Shown here piece by piece: positions 15,105-22,357 of a stretch of 32,564 nucleotides of DNA. How positions within the stretch are numbered: the first letter of the stretch is position 1; every line of letters begins with the position of its first letter. The DNA comes from an uncultured Fretibacterium sp. (lineage in GTDB: Bacteria > Synergistota > Synergistia > Synergistales > Aminobacteriaceae). The stretch is from NCBI RefSeq assembly GCF_938040765.1, contig NZ_CALIAA010000239.1, forward strand, positions 1-32,564, written 5' to 3'. The notes below the pieces were generated by a model. That model had not been told where the DNA came from and did no database searches. It saw nothing but the letters and a program-made list of their open reading frames with translations. The position numbers were made by a program, and so were the translations under genes.

Positions 15105-16405
15105 AGCAGATACCCCCGCAGCAGCGCATAGAGCGTGGTGAAGAGGACGATCAGCCAGCCGTTGCAGAGGACCGATTTCAGGTCGTCCGACCGCGCCAGT
15201 CCCATCTGCCCCTGCATGTCGCCCTCAGGAATGGCAAAGGAGGTCATCTGCGAGCCCACCAGCAGCACGATGACCCAGACGGTCATGGGGATGTTCATCG
15301 ACTGCGCCAGGGTCAGGAACATCTTGTTCAGCACCTCGGCCTGGGCCACGGCGGCCCCGGGGACGCCGAAGACGCCCACCAGCGTCGTCATGGCGACGAA
15401 AGCGGCGCGGCTGCTCTCCTGAACGTAGGGCGCGAGGATCTGAGAGATGGCCTCGAAGGCCCCGGCGGCGGAGATGAAATTGATGAAGGGATCGAGAAGC
15501 ACGAAGAAAAAGAAGAGCCAGACCAGGTTCTTCGCGCCCTCGCAGACCGACTCGATGATCTCGGTCACGCCGAGCCCTCCCGCGATGCCGGTGAGGAAGG
15601 CGGTGATCCCCATGATCGGCAGGACGAAGGTCGATCCGCCCTCGATGAGGATGCCGTACACGACCAGGACCACCATGGAAACGAGGAACACGACCGCGGC
15701 CCTCGACGCCACGCGCGGCTCCGCCGGATGCGCCGAGGCCTCCGTGCCGTCCGCCGCCTCATAGGCGTTCCGGCCCCGGTATCTTTTCTGCACCACACCG
15801 GCCCAGAGGAACGTGGTCACCCACATGATGACCGATACCGGGATCCCCGCGTTCAGGAGGACCTGAGGATAGGAGAGCCCCGTGAACTCCATCAGGGCCA
15901 CCATGGGAGGCGTAAAGGGCCCGAGGAACAACCCCGTGGCCCCGGCTCCGTGCAGCAGCACGGCCATCGCGTTGGGGGTCACGCCCACGGAGGCCGCGAT
16001 CGGGATCAGAATGGGGGCCAGGATCGCGTTCCCACCCGCCATGGTGCCCAGAAGGCTGACGATGACGACCGAGCAGATCATCACGACGGCAAAGGCCTTG
16101 CGCTCGGAATCGACCTTCATCCTGCTGGTCACCATCGTCACAAGGATATGGACGACCCCGGTGCGTTTCAGAACCTGCCCCAACCCGCCCCCCAGGAGGA
16201 TGATCATCCCGATGTAGCCGAGGAAGGAGCCCAGCCCGCCCCTGATGCCCTGCGCGACCTCCATGATCCCGTGCCCGCCGATGATCGCGGCGGACACGAT
16301 CCCGACGAGGACGGCGAAGATCTGCCCGAACCGGCTGAAGCAAAGCGCGATGTAAAGCAACAGGGGCACCAAGCCCCACAAGGACGGCGACGCCACAGTT
16401 TCCAT
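15101..16405 (-). CDS. Ion-transporter-superfamily permease (GntP/CitMHS-like)
   Basis: This 434-residue polytopic protein has roughly 12 hydrophobic segments in two similar halves, with a central cytoplasmic loop around KRYRGRNAYEAADGTEA. The motifs GTMAGGNAILAPILIPIAA in the first half and VFGVPGAAVAQAEVLNK in the second resemble the paired helical hairpins of gluconate/citrate-type ion transporters. ATG 16405 follows GGGAGGG by 8 bases; an in-frame TTG at 16411 is too close to it. It lies between the epimerase and the serine hydrolase (4-base overlap with the latter), so the substrate is plausibly a murein dipeptide or an acidic amino-acid derivative. Exact family is uncertain. Confidence 0.75.
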   Translation of the reverse strand: METVASPSLWGLVPLLLYIALCFSRFGQIFAVLVGIVSAAIIGGHGIMEVAQGIRGGLGSFLGYIGMIILLGGGLGQVLKRTGVVHILVTMVTSRMKVDSERKAFAVVMICSVVIVSLLGTMAGGNAILAPILIPIAASVGVTPNAMAVLLHGAGATGLFLGPFTPPMVALMEFTGLSYPQVLLNAGIPVSVIMWVTTFLWAGVVQKRYRGRNAYEAADGTEASAHPAEPRVASRAAVVFLVSMVVLVVYGILIEGGSTFVLPIMGITAFLTGIAGGLGVTEIIESVCEGAKNLVWLFFFFVLLDPFINFISAAGAFEAISQILAPYVQESSRAAFVAMTTLVGVFGVPGAAVAQAEVLNKMFLTLAQSMNIPMTVWVIVLLVGSQMTSFAIPEGDMQGQMGLARSDDLKSVLCNGWLIVLFTTLYALLRGYLL

Positions 16406-16494
16406 AGACAATTCCCTCCCAAATAAAGTCGTGGGACGCCCCGGGAGGCGCTCCCCTCCGTTCCCGATGCGCTACTTCACTTTTGTATCGGCCC

Positions 16495-17598
16495 CTATCC
16501 CTTGACGCTCTCTCCCCATGCCACGCCCTCGACCGAATCGATGCCCAGGCCCGGGGCATCGTTCAATTCGAGGACGGCGCCGTCGTAGATCACCCCTCCC
16601 CTCACGGGATCGGACGCACAGAGGATGGGCGGGTCGAGGTCGTACTTGGTCACGACCCGGCGCGCCATGGCCAGGTGCGCCGCAGCCGTCACGGAGACCT
16701 TGCTCTCCATCATGGCGCCGATCATGCACTCCATCCCGGCGGACTCGGCCATCCCGCAGATCGTGAGGGCCCCCGAAAGGCCGCCGCTCTTCATCAGCTT
16801 GATGTTCAGCATATCCGCCGCACGCAGCGAAATCAGACGCAGGGCGTCCCGGGGGGAGTAGACGGACTCGTCCGCCAGGATCGCCGTCTCGACCGCATCG
16901 GTCACCCGCTTCAGCCCCTCGATGTCATGAGAGGCCACCGGCTGTTCCACCAGCTCGATATCCAGCCCCTCGTCCTCCATGTACCGGATGGTGCGTATCG
17001 CCTCCTTCGGCGTCCATCCCTGATTGGCATCGACCCGCAGCAGGATCTCGGGCCCCACGGCACGCCGCACGGCCCCGATCCGCTCCATATCCAGGCGGAA
17101 GTCGATGCCCACCTTGATCTTCAAGGCGTCGTAGCCGTCCCGCACGGCCTCGGCAGCGTCCCGCGCCATCTCCTCCGGCGCGTTCAGGCTGATGGTGTAG
17201 TCGGTCGTAAAGGTTCGCTTCGTCCCGCCCCAGAGGCGGTAGAGGGGCTGTCCGCAGAGTTTGCCCCAAAGGTCGTGCAGGGCGATGTCCGCGGCCGCCT
17301 TGGCCGAGGTGTTGCCCACCGCGGAGTGCGCGACAGCCGAGACGGCGTCCTGCAGCTCGCTCACGTCACGGCCGATCAGGGCTGGGGCGATGCGCGTGGC
17401 CAGGGTGCAGGTGATGGACCCGTCGGTATCGCCGGTAATGGCCGCCGTGGGAGGCGCCTCGCCGTAGCCGACGGCCCCCGTGTCCGAGACCAGGGCCACG
17501 ATGTTCGTGGTCACGGTGTCGGTGCTGCGGAGCGCGGTCTTGAAAGGCTTTTTGAGGGGGATGGACAGCGTGCCCAGCCTCAGCTCGGTAATCCTCAT
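16495..17598 (-). CDS. Dipeptide (L-Ala-D/L-Glu) epimerase, enolase superfamily
   Basis: The 367-residue enzyme has every hallmark of the dipeptide epimerase branch. Lys160 and Lys162 are in LKIKVG, the metal ligands are Asp190 (RVDANQGW), Glu218 (LVEQP) and Asp243 (LADES), the second base Lys267 is in NIKLMKSGG, and the dipeptide-binding DxD motif is at Asp320/Asp322 (KYDLDPP). It converts L-Ala-D-Glu from murein to L-Ala-L-Glu so ordinary peptidases can use it. ATG 17598 has AGGAGAGG upstream. It is the first gene of the murein-peptide unit and is preceded by a 190-base structured leader. A related muconate-cycloisomerase-like activity is possible but the DxD motif argues for dipeptides. 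Confidence 0.92.
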   Translation of the reverse strand: MRITELRLGTLSIPLKKPFKTALRSTDTVTTNIVALVSDTGAVGYGEAPPTAAITGDTDGSITCTLATRIAPALIGRDVSELQDAVSAVAHSAVGNTSAKAAADIALHDLWGKLCGQPLYRLWGGTKRTFTTDYTISLNAPEEMARDAAEAVRDGYDALKIKVGIDFRLDMERIGAVRRAVGPEILLRVDANQGWTPKEAIRTIRYMEDEGLDIELVEQPVASHDIEGLKRVTDAVETAILADESVYSPRDALRLISLRAADMLNIKLMKSGGLSGALTICGMAESAGMECMIGAMMESKVSVTAAAHLAMARRVVTKYDLDPPILCASDPVRGGVIYDGAVLELNDAPGLGIDSVEGVAWGESVKG

Positions 17599-17630
17599 GA
17601 ACGATCCTCTCCTATGCGTATTCTCCTCCG

Positions 17631-17669
17631 AAAAACAAAAAACGGACTATTGTCCTGCCGCGTGGACAA
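17631..17669 (-). promoter_or_regulatory. Attenuator-like alternative hairpins before the epimerase gene
   Basis: On the minus strand TTGTCC (17669-17664) can pair with GGACAA (17655-17650). The same GGAC can instead pair with GTCC (17647-17644) to form a small hairpin followed by G, six T, G and five T. The two structures are mutually exclusive, the arrangement used by attenuators. The terminator stem is only 4 bp, so this is tentative. Confidence 0.4.
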
Positions 17670-17703
17670 GACCTTCGCCCGCTGATTTTGGCTCCTATGC
17701 ACG

Positions 17704-17776
17704 AAAAAAAAGACGATACCCCTCCCCGAGCCCCGCCGAGGGCGGCGGCCTCTCCGCCGACGAGGAAAGCGGCTCG
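17704..17776 (-). promoter_or_regulatory. GC-rich leader hairpin with T8 tract
   Basis: In the predicted 5' leader an outer stem CGAGCC (17776-17771) / GGCTCG (17732-17727) encloses an inner 6-bp stem CCGCCG/CGGCGG with a 4-base loop (17748-17733). A run of eight T (17711-17704) comes 15 bases after the outer stem. It may be a premature terminator or a regulatory RNA structure; the gap before the T-tract makes a standard terminator uncertain. Confidence 0.45.
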
Positions 17777-17798
17777 CAACAAAAATTTAATGCAGTAA

Positions 17799-17827
17799 TT
17801 TATCTCACAGGTAGAAGTTTTTGTCAA
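17799..17827 (-). promoter_or_regulatory. Promoter of the murein-peptide operon
   Basis: On the minus strand TTGACA (17827-17822) is followed after exactly 17 bases by GATAAA (17804-17799). Transcription would start near 17792, leaving a leader of about 190 bases before the epimerase ATG. The region is unusually AT-rich. Confidence 0.65.
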
Positions 17828-18007
17828 TGAAGATGATGTTGTTTGGTCGTTCTGTGGTAATGCAGCCGCGCTGTATATGGTGGTCCCCAACCAGAGGGGC
17901 ACTAAATTATATTCGCTTCTTCCTCGAATCCGCTGTCTCGCCTCCGGGGAGCAGTATCATCATATTCGCAACCCGGCTGGGTAGACTCGGCCCTTTCTTC
18001 CGGCTGA
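17828..18007. other. Non-coding stretch upstream of the operon promoter
   Basis: No gene or convincing terminator is seen between the operon promoter and the PepSY stop. Base composition is lower in GC than the flanking genes. Short open frames here have neither a ribosome binding site nor coding bias. Confidence 0.4.
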
Positions 18008-18397
18008 CTACTCGTCGTCCAGTTCGGACTCGACGATCGCCCCGGACTGGGCGTCCACGAGCACATCCATTTTCCTTCCATTGGCATCCTTATACTCCAC
18101 CTCGTAGACCAGCCTCCCATCCTCCCAATCCAATCCCTCGGAAAGAATCTGTGCGTCGGGCCCCAGATTGGCCTGTTTCCTGACGATCGCGATGGCCTCA
18201 TCCTCTGTGATCTTCACCATCCGTGCCTTTTCGCCTCGACCGTCGCCGGCAAACGTGGCAGCCGGCATCACGGCAGAGGCCAGCAAAAGCACAGCAATAC
18301 CCGCCGCCGCAATTTTCTTCCCCTTCAAAGATACAGACAGTCTCCTCATCGTTCCATCCCGTTTCTCGTGTACTGTCCCATTCTCCATGTCTTTCAT
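18008..18397 (-). CDS. PepSY-domain exported protein
   Basis: The product has 129 residues. A basic N-terminus (MRRLSVSLKGKK inside a longer start) precedes a hydrophobic helix AAAGIAVLLLASAVMPAA and a likely signal peptidase site at ATFA before GDG. The mature part is one PepSY domain: KITEDEAIAIVRKQ, DWEDGRLVYEVEYKD, then KMDVLVDAQSGAIVESELDD. PepSY domains are small extracytoplasmic modules associated with peptidase inhibition or metal and redox functions. ATG 18397 has GAGG 8 bases upstream; ATG 18349 gives a more compact signal peptide and cannot be excluded. It precedes the murein operon on the same strand but is separated by about 180 bases and a promoter. Confidence 0.82.
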   Translation of the reverse strand: MKDMENGTVHEKRDGTMRRLSVSLKGKKIAAAGIAVLLLASAVMPAATFAGDGRGEKARMVKITEDEAIAIVRKQANLGPDAQILSEGLDWEDGRLVYEVEYKDANGRKMDVLVDAQSGAIVESELDDE

Positions 18398-18549
18398 CCT
18401 CTCTTCCTCATCGAAAAATAAGGCAAATCAAAGAATCCTCGGACGTCGTTCCTTCCCCAATCCGCCTCTCCCGTTATACGCTTCACTCTTCGACCATCCG
18501 CCTCATCTCCCTCTTCGCAGACAAGGCCAACGAGGTCCTCTAAAAACAT
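18394..18549 (-). CDS. Possible 51-residue leader peptide overlapping the PepSY start
   Basis: ATG at 18549 opens a short frame (begins MFLEDLVGLVCEEGDEADG) whose TGA overlaps the PepSY ATG as ATGA. The ribosome binding site is weak and third-position GC is low compared with neighbours, so this may be chance. If real it would couple translation to the PepSY gene. Confidence 0.2.
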   Translation of the reverse strand: MFLEDLVGLVCEEGDEADGRRVKRITGEADWGRNDVRGFFDLPYFSMRKRG

Positions 18550-18594
18550 ATAGCGAAAACCTGAATCTTTTCTGAACTTTTTCGCCTTCCGAGT

Positions 18595-18600
18595 ATTATA
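18595..18600 (-). promoter_or_regulatory. Candidate -10 element upstream of PepSY
   Basis: A perfect TATAAT occurs on the minus strand just beyond the EamA terminator, about 200 bases before the PepSY start. The base 17 upstream gives TGCGTT, a poor -35. Confidence 0.35.
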
Positions 18601-18604
18601 CCGG

Positions 18605-18642
18605 GCGGTAAAAAATAAACGCAGTCCTACGTCAAAGGACTG
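18605..18642 (-). terminator. Rho-independent terminator of the purB-EamA unit
   Basis: On the minus strand CAGTCCT (18642-18636) and AGGACTG (18628-18622) form a 7-bp stem with a 7-base loop, followed by CGTTTATTTTTTA. It lies 63 bases past the EamA stop and closes the five-gene unit. Confidence 0.8.
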
Positions 18643-18704
18643 TGAAAAAGATCCCCGATGATGAACGGGCTGAAGGGTACGAATGGCCAAGGTCGGAGGG
18701 GATA

Positions 18705-19565
18705 TCAGAGCAGCAGGACCAGCGTGCCCGCGACGACCGCCGCAAGGCCCCAGACGGCTTTCGAGGACAGCCTTTCATGGAGGACCAGGCGGGAGAAGGC
18801 GACCGTGACGAGGATGCTCAGCTTGTCGATGGGGACCACGACGCTGGCGGGACCGTCCTGCAGCGCCCTGTAATAGCAGAGCCAGGAGCCGCCCGTCGCC
18901 AGGCCCGACAGACAGATGAAGGCAAGCTCCCCTCTCGGGATCCCCCGGACCATGCTCCACTTCCCCGTGATCCCCACCATGCCCCAAGCGGCGGCCAGCA
19001 CGACAGCCGTGCGTATCGCCGTGCCCAGGTTGGACTCCACACCGGAGATGCCGACCTTTCCCAGGACGGCCGTCAGGCCGGCGAACACGGCGGAGCCCAC
19101 GGCGCAGGGAAGCCAGCCCATCCCCCCGTCCGGTCCGGGACTCACGTCCTTCCTCTCGATCATCAGAAACGTCCCCACGCCCATCATCACGATGCCCGCC
19201 GCCTTGACGGGGCCAATCCCCTCGTTCAGGAACAGGGACGCCATCACGATGGTCACGATCGTACTCGACTTGTCGACGGGGGTGACCTCGTTGACGGTTC
19301 CGAGTTGCAGGGCGCGAAAATAGCACAGCCAGGACGCGCCAGTCGCGAGGCCCGACAGCACCAGGAACAGCAGCGTCCTTCCGCCGATCCGGCCGATCTG
19401 CGACTGCGAACCGGCGACGAAAACCATCAGCAGCGAGAAGAGCAGGACGACGACGGTACGAATGGCCGTCGCGACGGTGGAATCCGTCCTCCGAACGCCG
19501 CACTTCGCCAGAACGGACGTCACCCCCGCGAAGAACGCCGAGGCGAACGCCAAGAGGATCCACAC
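18705..19565 (-). CDS. EamA/DMT-superfamily transporter with near-duplicate halves
   Basis: This 286-residue inner-membrane protein has about ten helices in two EamA repeats. The halves are strikingly alike: LSGLATGASWLCYFRALQ in the first and LSGLATGGSWLCYYRALQ in the second, each followed by a VDK/IDK motif. Likewise SVLAKCGV and AVLGKVGI both precede an AIRT-VVL helix. The drug/metabolite transporter family exports amino acids or other small metabolites; no substrate can be assigned. The start is a GTG at 19565, 4 bases after the M23 peptidase stop, so it is co-transcribed with it. Confidence 0.85.
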   Translation of the reverse strand: MWILLAFASAFFAGVTSVLAKCGVRRTDSTVATAIRTVVVLLFSLLMVFVAGSQSQIGRIGGRTLLFLVLSGLATGASWLCYFRALQLGTVNEVTPVDKSSTIVTIVMASLFLNEGIGPVKAAGIVMMGVGTFLMIERKDVSPGPDGGMGWLPCAVGSAVFAGLTAVLGKVGISGVESNLGTAIRTAVVLAAAWGMVGITGKWSMVRGIPRGELAFICLSGLATGGSWLCYYRALQDGPASVVVPIDKLSILVTVAFSRLVLHERLSSKAVWGLAAVVAGTLVLLL

Positions 19566-19569
19566 GGCC

Positions 19570-20502
19570 TCAGTCCGTATCGATCTCCTCGCGCTCCATC
19601 CCGTTCAGCATCGCGGCGATGTTCGTACTGAACAGGGGGAACGGATCGACGTACTGCCCCGCCAGACACAGGCCGTAGTGCAGATGCGGGCCCGTGATGC
19701 GCCCCGTCGCGCCGCTTTTCCCCACGATCTGGCCCTTCTTCACCCGATCGCCCTTCTTCACTCCGATCTCGCTCAGGTGAAAGAACACGCTGAGCACGCC
19801 GTTCCCGGAGTCCACGTAGATGCTCTTGCCGGCGTAGTAATGGTCGCCCGTCAGGACGACGGTCCCGGAGAACGGCGCCGCGACCGGGGTCCCCACCGCG
19901 GCCCGAAAATCCGTCCCGGCGTGGGGGCTCCGCGGCGTCCCGTTGTAGACGCGCCGAAACCCGTAGCTGCTGGTGACGACGCTGCGGATCGGGTACTGCG
20001 GCGGGGTCGACCAGAACCGCTTTACCGTCATCGTCCTCTTGGCCGCTGCGGCGAGCGCCGCCTCCCTCTTGATCCGAGGCTGATCGACCTTGGAGGGAAA
20101 GACCATCTTCGGGCTGACCTTGAGGTGCTCCTCGGGGTACTTCCGGGCCACGAGGCGCACCGTGCCCGTAACCCTGATCCTCTGCCCGTTCTGGATGAAC
20201 TCGAAGACCAGCGGGTACTCGCCCGGCTTGATGTCGCGGACGTAGGAGCCCAGCAGGCCGTAGGAGACATAGCCCTCCCCGCCCTGTTCCACATCCAGCG
20301 AGACCGTCCGGCCCAGCCAGGTCACCGAGGGGTTCCGGTACTCCACGGCCGAGGAGAGGGACAGGGCGAATGCCTGCCCGACATCCCAGTTCGACGGAAA
20401 GGTCACGAACGCGCTGCCCCAGGCCGGGCAACAGAGCAGAAGCCAGAAAAGGATTCCCAGGCCCCACGAAGAACCCGGGAACCCCCTCTCGAGGTTTTTC
20501 AT
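19570..20502 (-). CDS. M23 (LytM-type) metallopeptidase
   Basis: This 310-residue exported protein has an N-terminal hydrophobic signal (about 13-29, ending near PAWGSA), a beta-rich middle domain and a C-terminal M23 domain. Zinc ligands and catalytic residues are present: His194 and Asp198 in HAGTDFRA, His242 in FFHLSE, and His273/His275 in GPHLHYG. The enzyme should cleave peptidoglycan peptide cross-bridges or stems in the periplasm, and all key residues argue against a degenerate LytM. It lies between punA (19-base gap) and the EamA gene (4-base gap). The ribosome binding site is weak (GCGGGG). Confidence 0.9.
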   Translation of the reverse strand: MKNLERGFPGSSWGLGILFWLLLCCPAWGSAFVTFPSNWDVGQAFALSLSSAVEYRNPSVTWLGRTVSLDVEQGGEGYVSYGLLGSYVRDIKPGEYPLVFEFIQNGQRIRVTGTVRLVARKYPEEHLKVSPKMVFPSKVDQPRIKREAALAAAAKRTMTVKRFWSTPPQYPIRSVVTSSYGFRRVYNGTPRSPHAGTDFRAAVGTPVAAPFSGTVVLTGDHYYAGKSIYVDSGNGVLSVFFHLSEIGVKKGDRVKKGQIVGKSGATGRITGPHLHYGLCLAGQYVDPFPLFSTNIAAMLNGMEREEIDTD

Positions 20503-20521
20503 CCCCGCGCACCCGGACGGA

Positions 20522-21373
20522 CTAGCGGCCGCCGGAGGCCAGGGCGCGCAGCAACCCCCGGATCAGCAGCGCCAGGGAACGCGACGACTCCGCCATCACC
20601 CGAAGCACTTCCTCCTCCGTAAGGTGCTCGTCCCCCATCCCCGAGGCCCTGTTCGCCACGCAGGAGAGCACGGCGGTCTCCATCCCCATGGCGTTCGCGA
20701 CGACGACCTCGGGCACCGTGGACATGCCCACGAGGTCCGCCCCGAGGGTACGGGCCATGCGCACCTCCGCCGGCGTCTCGTAGGAGGGGCCCATGAAGGC
20801 CGCGTAAACCCCCCGCTTCAGGGTCAGGCCGGCCCCTGCCGCAGCCATATCCAGAAGCTCCAGGAGCCGCGGGCTGTAGGCGTGGGTCATGTCGGGAAAG
20901 CGCACGTTCCACCGCGGCTCGGAGGGCCCGACAAGGGGGTTGGCCCCCATCAGGTTGATGTGGTCCCGAACCGCGGCGATATCGCCCGGCACCAGCTCGG
21001 GGTTGACCCCGCCCGAGGCGTTCGTGGCCACGTACTGCCGAACACCCATCATCCCGAGCACCCGGACGGGAAAGGTAACCTCCCGCATGGAATAGCCCTC
21101 GTAACAGTGCACGCGGCCCTGCAGCAGGATTACCGGGCACCCCTCGAGCATCCCCATCACCACGCGTCCGGCGTGGCCGGGCGCCGTGGAGAGCGGCCAT
21201 CCGGGGATCTCCGCCGCGGACAGGATGCGGGCATCCTCTACCTCGTCGGCGACGGCCCCCAGGCCGGACCCCAGGACCACGGCCGCGCGGGGCTTGAAGT
21301 CCCCGGCCGCACGGCACAGACAATCGAGCGCCTTCATGGCGCGGTCGTAACCGCACAGTTCATCGTCCATCAT
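20522..21373 (-). CDS. punA: Purine-nucleoside phosphorylase (trimeric class)
   Basis: This 283-residue cytoplasmic enzyme splits purine (deoxy)nucleosides with phosphate for salvage. Family motifs are in order: GSGLG (35-39, phosphate binding), QGRVHCYEGYS, NASGGVNPEL (118-127), AAFMGPSYETPAEV with base-site Glu199, and LVGMSTVPEVVVANAMG. An asparagine in CVANRASG corresponds to the residue favouring 6-oxopurines (inosine, guanosine). AAGGAG precedes ATG 21373; an adjacent ATG at 21370 is equivalent. It is 77 bases downstream of the recombinase and 19 bases before the M23 gene, in a unit headed by purB, so two purine genes share the transcript. Confidence 0.92.
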   Translation of the reverse strand: MMDDELCGYDRAMKALDCLCRAAGDFKPRAAVVLGSGLGAVADEVEDARILSAAEIPGWPLSTAPGHAGRVVMGMLEGCPVILLQGRVHCYEGYSMREVTFPVRVLGMMGVRQYVATNASGGVNPELVPGDIAAVRDHINLMGANPLVGPSEPRWNVRFPDMTHAYSPRLLELLDMAAAGAGLTLKRGVYAAFMGPSYETPAEVRMARTLGADLVGMSTVPEVVVANAMGMETAVLSCVANRASGMGDEHLTEEEVLRVMAESSRSLALLIRGLLRALASGGR

Positions 21374-21450
21374 TCAAACAACACTCCTTCCGGCTCCATC
21401 AAAGGCCCTCGGGCCTGGAAAATCGACAGAAAAAGCAAAAAAGTCCCTCC

Positions 21451-22344
21451 TCACGCCCTGGGGTGAAAGCGGTCGTACTCCGTCCGCATCTCGCGGTCGA
21501 AGTGGGCGTAGACCTGCGTCGTCATGATCGACGCGTGCCCCAGCATCTCCTGGAGCGTCCGCATGTCCATCCCCCGGGCCAGCAGGTGCGTCGCGAAGCT
21601 GTGCCGCAGGATGTGCGGATACAGGCGGGACCGTGCGATGCCCGCCGCCGCGCCCCGGCGCCTCAGGATGCGCCAGAGGTCCTCGCGGCGCAGGGGACGG
21701 CCCAGGCGGGACAGGAACACGTGCCCGTCCCCGAGTCGGTTCAGGTCGTGACGCGCGGAGTCCAGGTAGAGCCGGACGCTCCGCGCCGCCGCCCCCAGAA
21801 AGGGAACGACCCGCGCCTTGCTCCCCTTGCCGAGGGTCCGCAGCAGCCGGGAGTCGAAGTCCAGGTCCGCGACCTCCAGCCCGCAGAGCTCGCTGGCCCT
21901 CAGGCCACAGCCATACCCCAGCTCGACGATGGCGAGGTCCCGCACGTCCAGAGGCCGCGGGCCGCGGCAGGCGTCCAGCAGACGTCCGATCTCCGCCTCG
22001 TTCAGGATGCGGGGCTCCTTCCGGGTCCTGCGGGGGAGCTCCGGCAGGGGCAGCTCCTCCTCGCTTCCCTCCTCCATCTCGACGAAGCGTATCCAGGAAC
22101 GGATCGCCGCGACCGCGCGCTGCTGCGTCGAGCGGGCCTTGCCCTCGGCCGCGAGGCCCCGGCGGAAGGCGGCGACGTCGTCGAGGGAGGGCGGGTAGGG
22201 CGGGCATCCCGCCCCGTCGCAGAACCGGAGCCACTGGCGGAGGTCCGAGACGTAGCTCTCCGCGGTATGGGGGCTGCGGCCCCGTTCCGCCAGCAGATAG
22301 AGGCGGAATTGACCGACCCTGCTCTCAGCCGTGCGCCGGTCCAA
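21451..22344 (-). CDS. XerC/XerD-type tyrosine recombinase
   Basis: This 297-residue protein has standard Xer length, with an N-terminal SAM-like core-binding domain (RLYLLAERGRSPHTAESY) and a C-terminal catalytic domain. Catalytic residues are Arg149 (GLRASEL), the GKGSK lysine near 173, His244 and Arg247 (HILRHSFATHLL), His270 (LGHAS) and nucleophile Tyr279. Such enzymes resolve chromosome dimers at dif; chromosomal placement among housekeeping genes and the lack of mobile-element genes favour that role over an integrase. The start is inferred as TTG 22344, 13 bases after the purB stop with GGAG 8 bases upstream. Whether XerC or XerD cannot be decided here. Confidence 0.88.
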   Translation of the reverse strand: MDRRTAESRVGQFRLYLLAERGRSPHTAESYVSDLRQWLRFCDGAGCPPYPPSLDDVAAFRRGLAAEGKARSTQQRAVAAIRSWIRFVEMEEGSEEELPLPELPRRTRKEPRILNEAEIGRLLDACRGPRPLDVRDLAIVELGYGCGLRASELCGLEVADLDFDSRLLRTLGKGSKARVVPFLGAAARSVRLYLDSARHDLNRLGDGHVFLSRLGRPLRREDLWRILRRRGAAAGIARSRLYPHILRHSFATHLLARGMDMRTLQEMLGHASIMTTQVYAHFDREMRTEYDRFHPRA

Positions 22345-22357
22345 GGGGGGCGCTCCG

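Noticed and set aside
17612..17902. 96-codon frame in the operon leader
   Set aside because: It crosses the promoter and hairpins, has no ribosome binding site and no coding bias.
21451..22344. Phage or integron integrase
   Set aside because: Its length and motifs are those of Xer proteins and it lies in a purine/housekeeping transcript without att sites, tRNA or phage genes.
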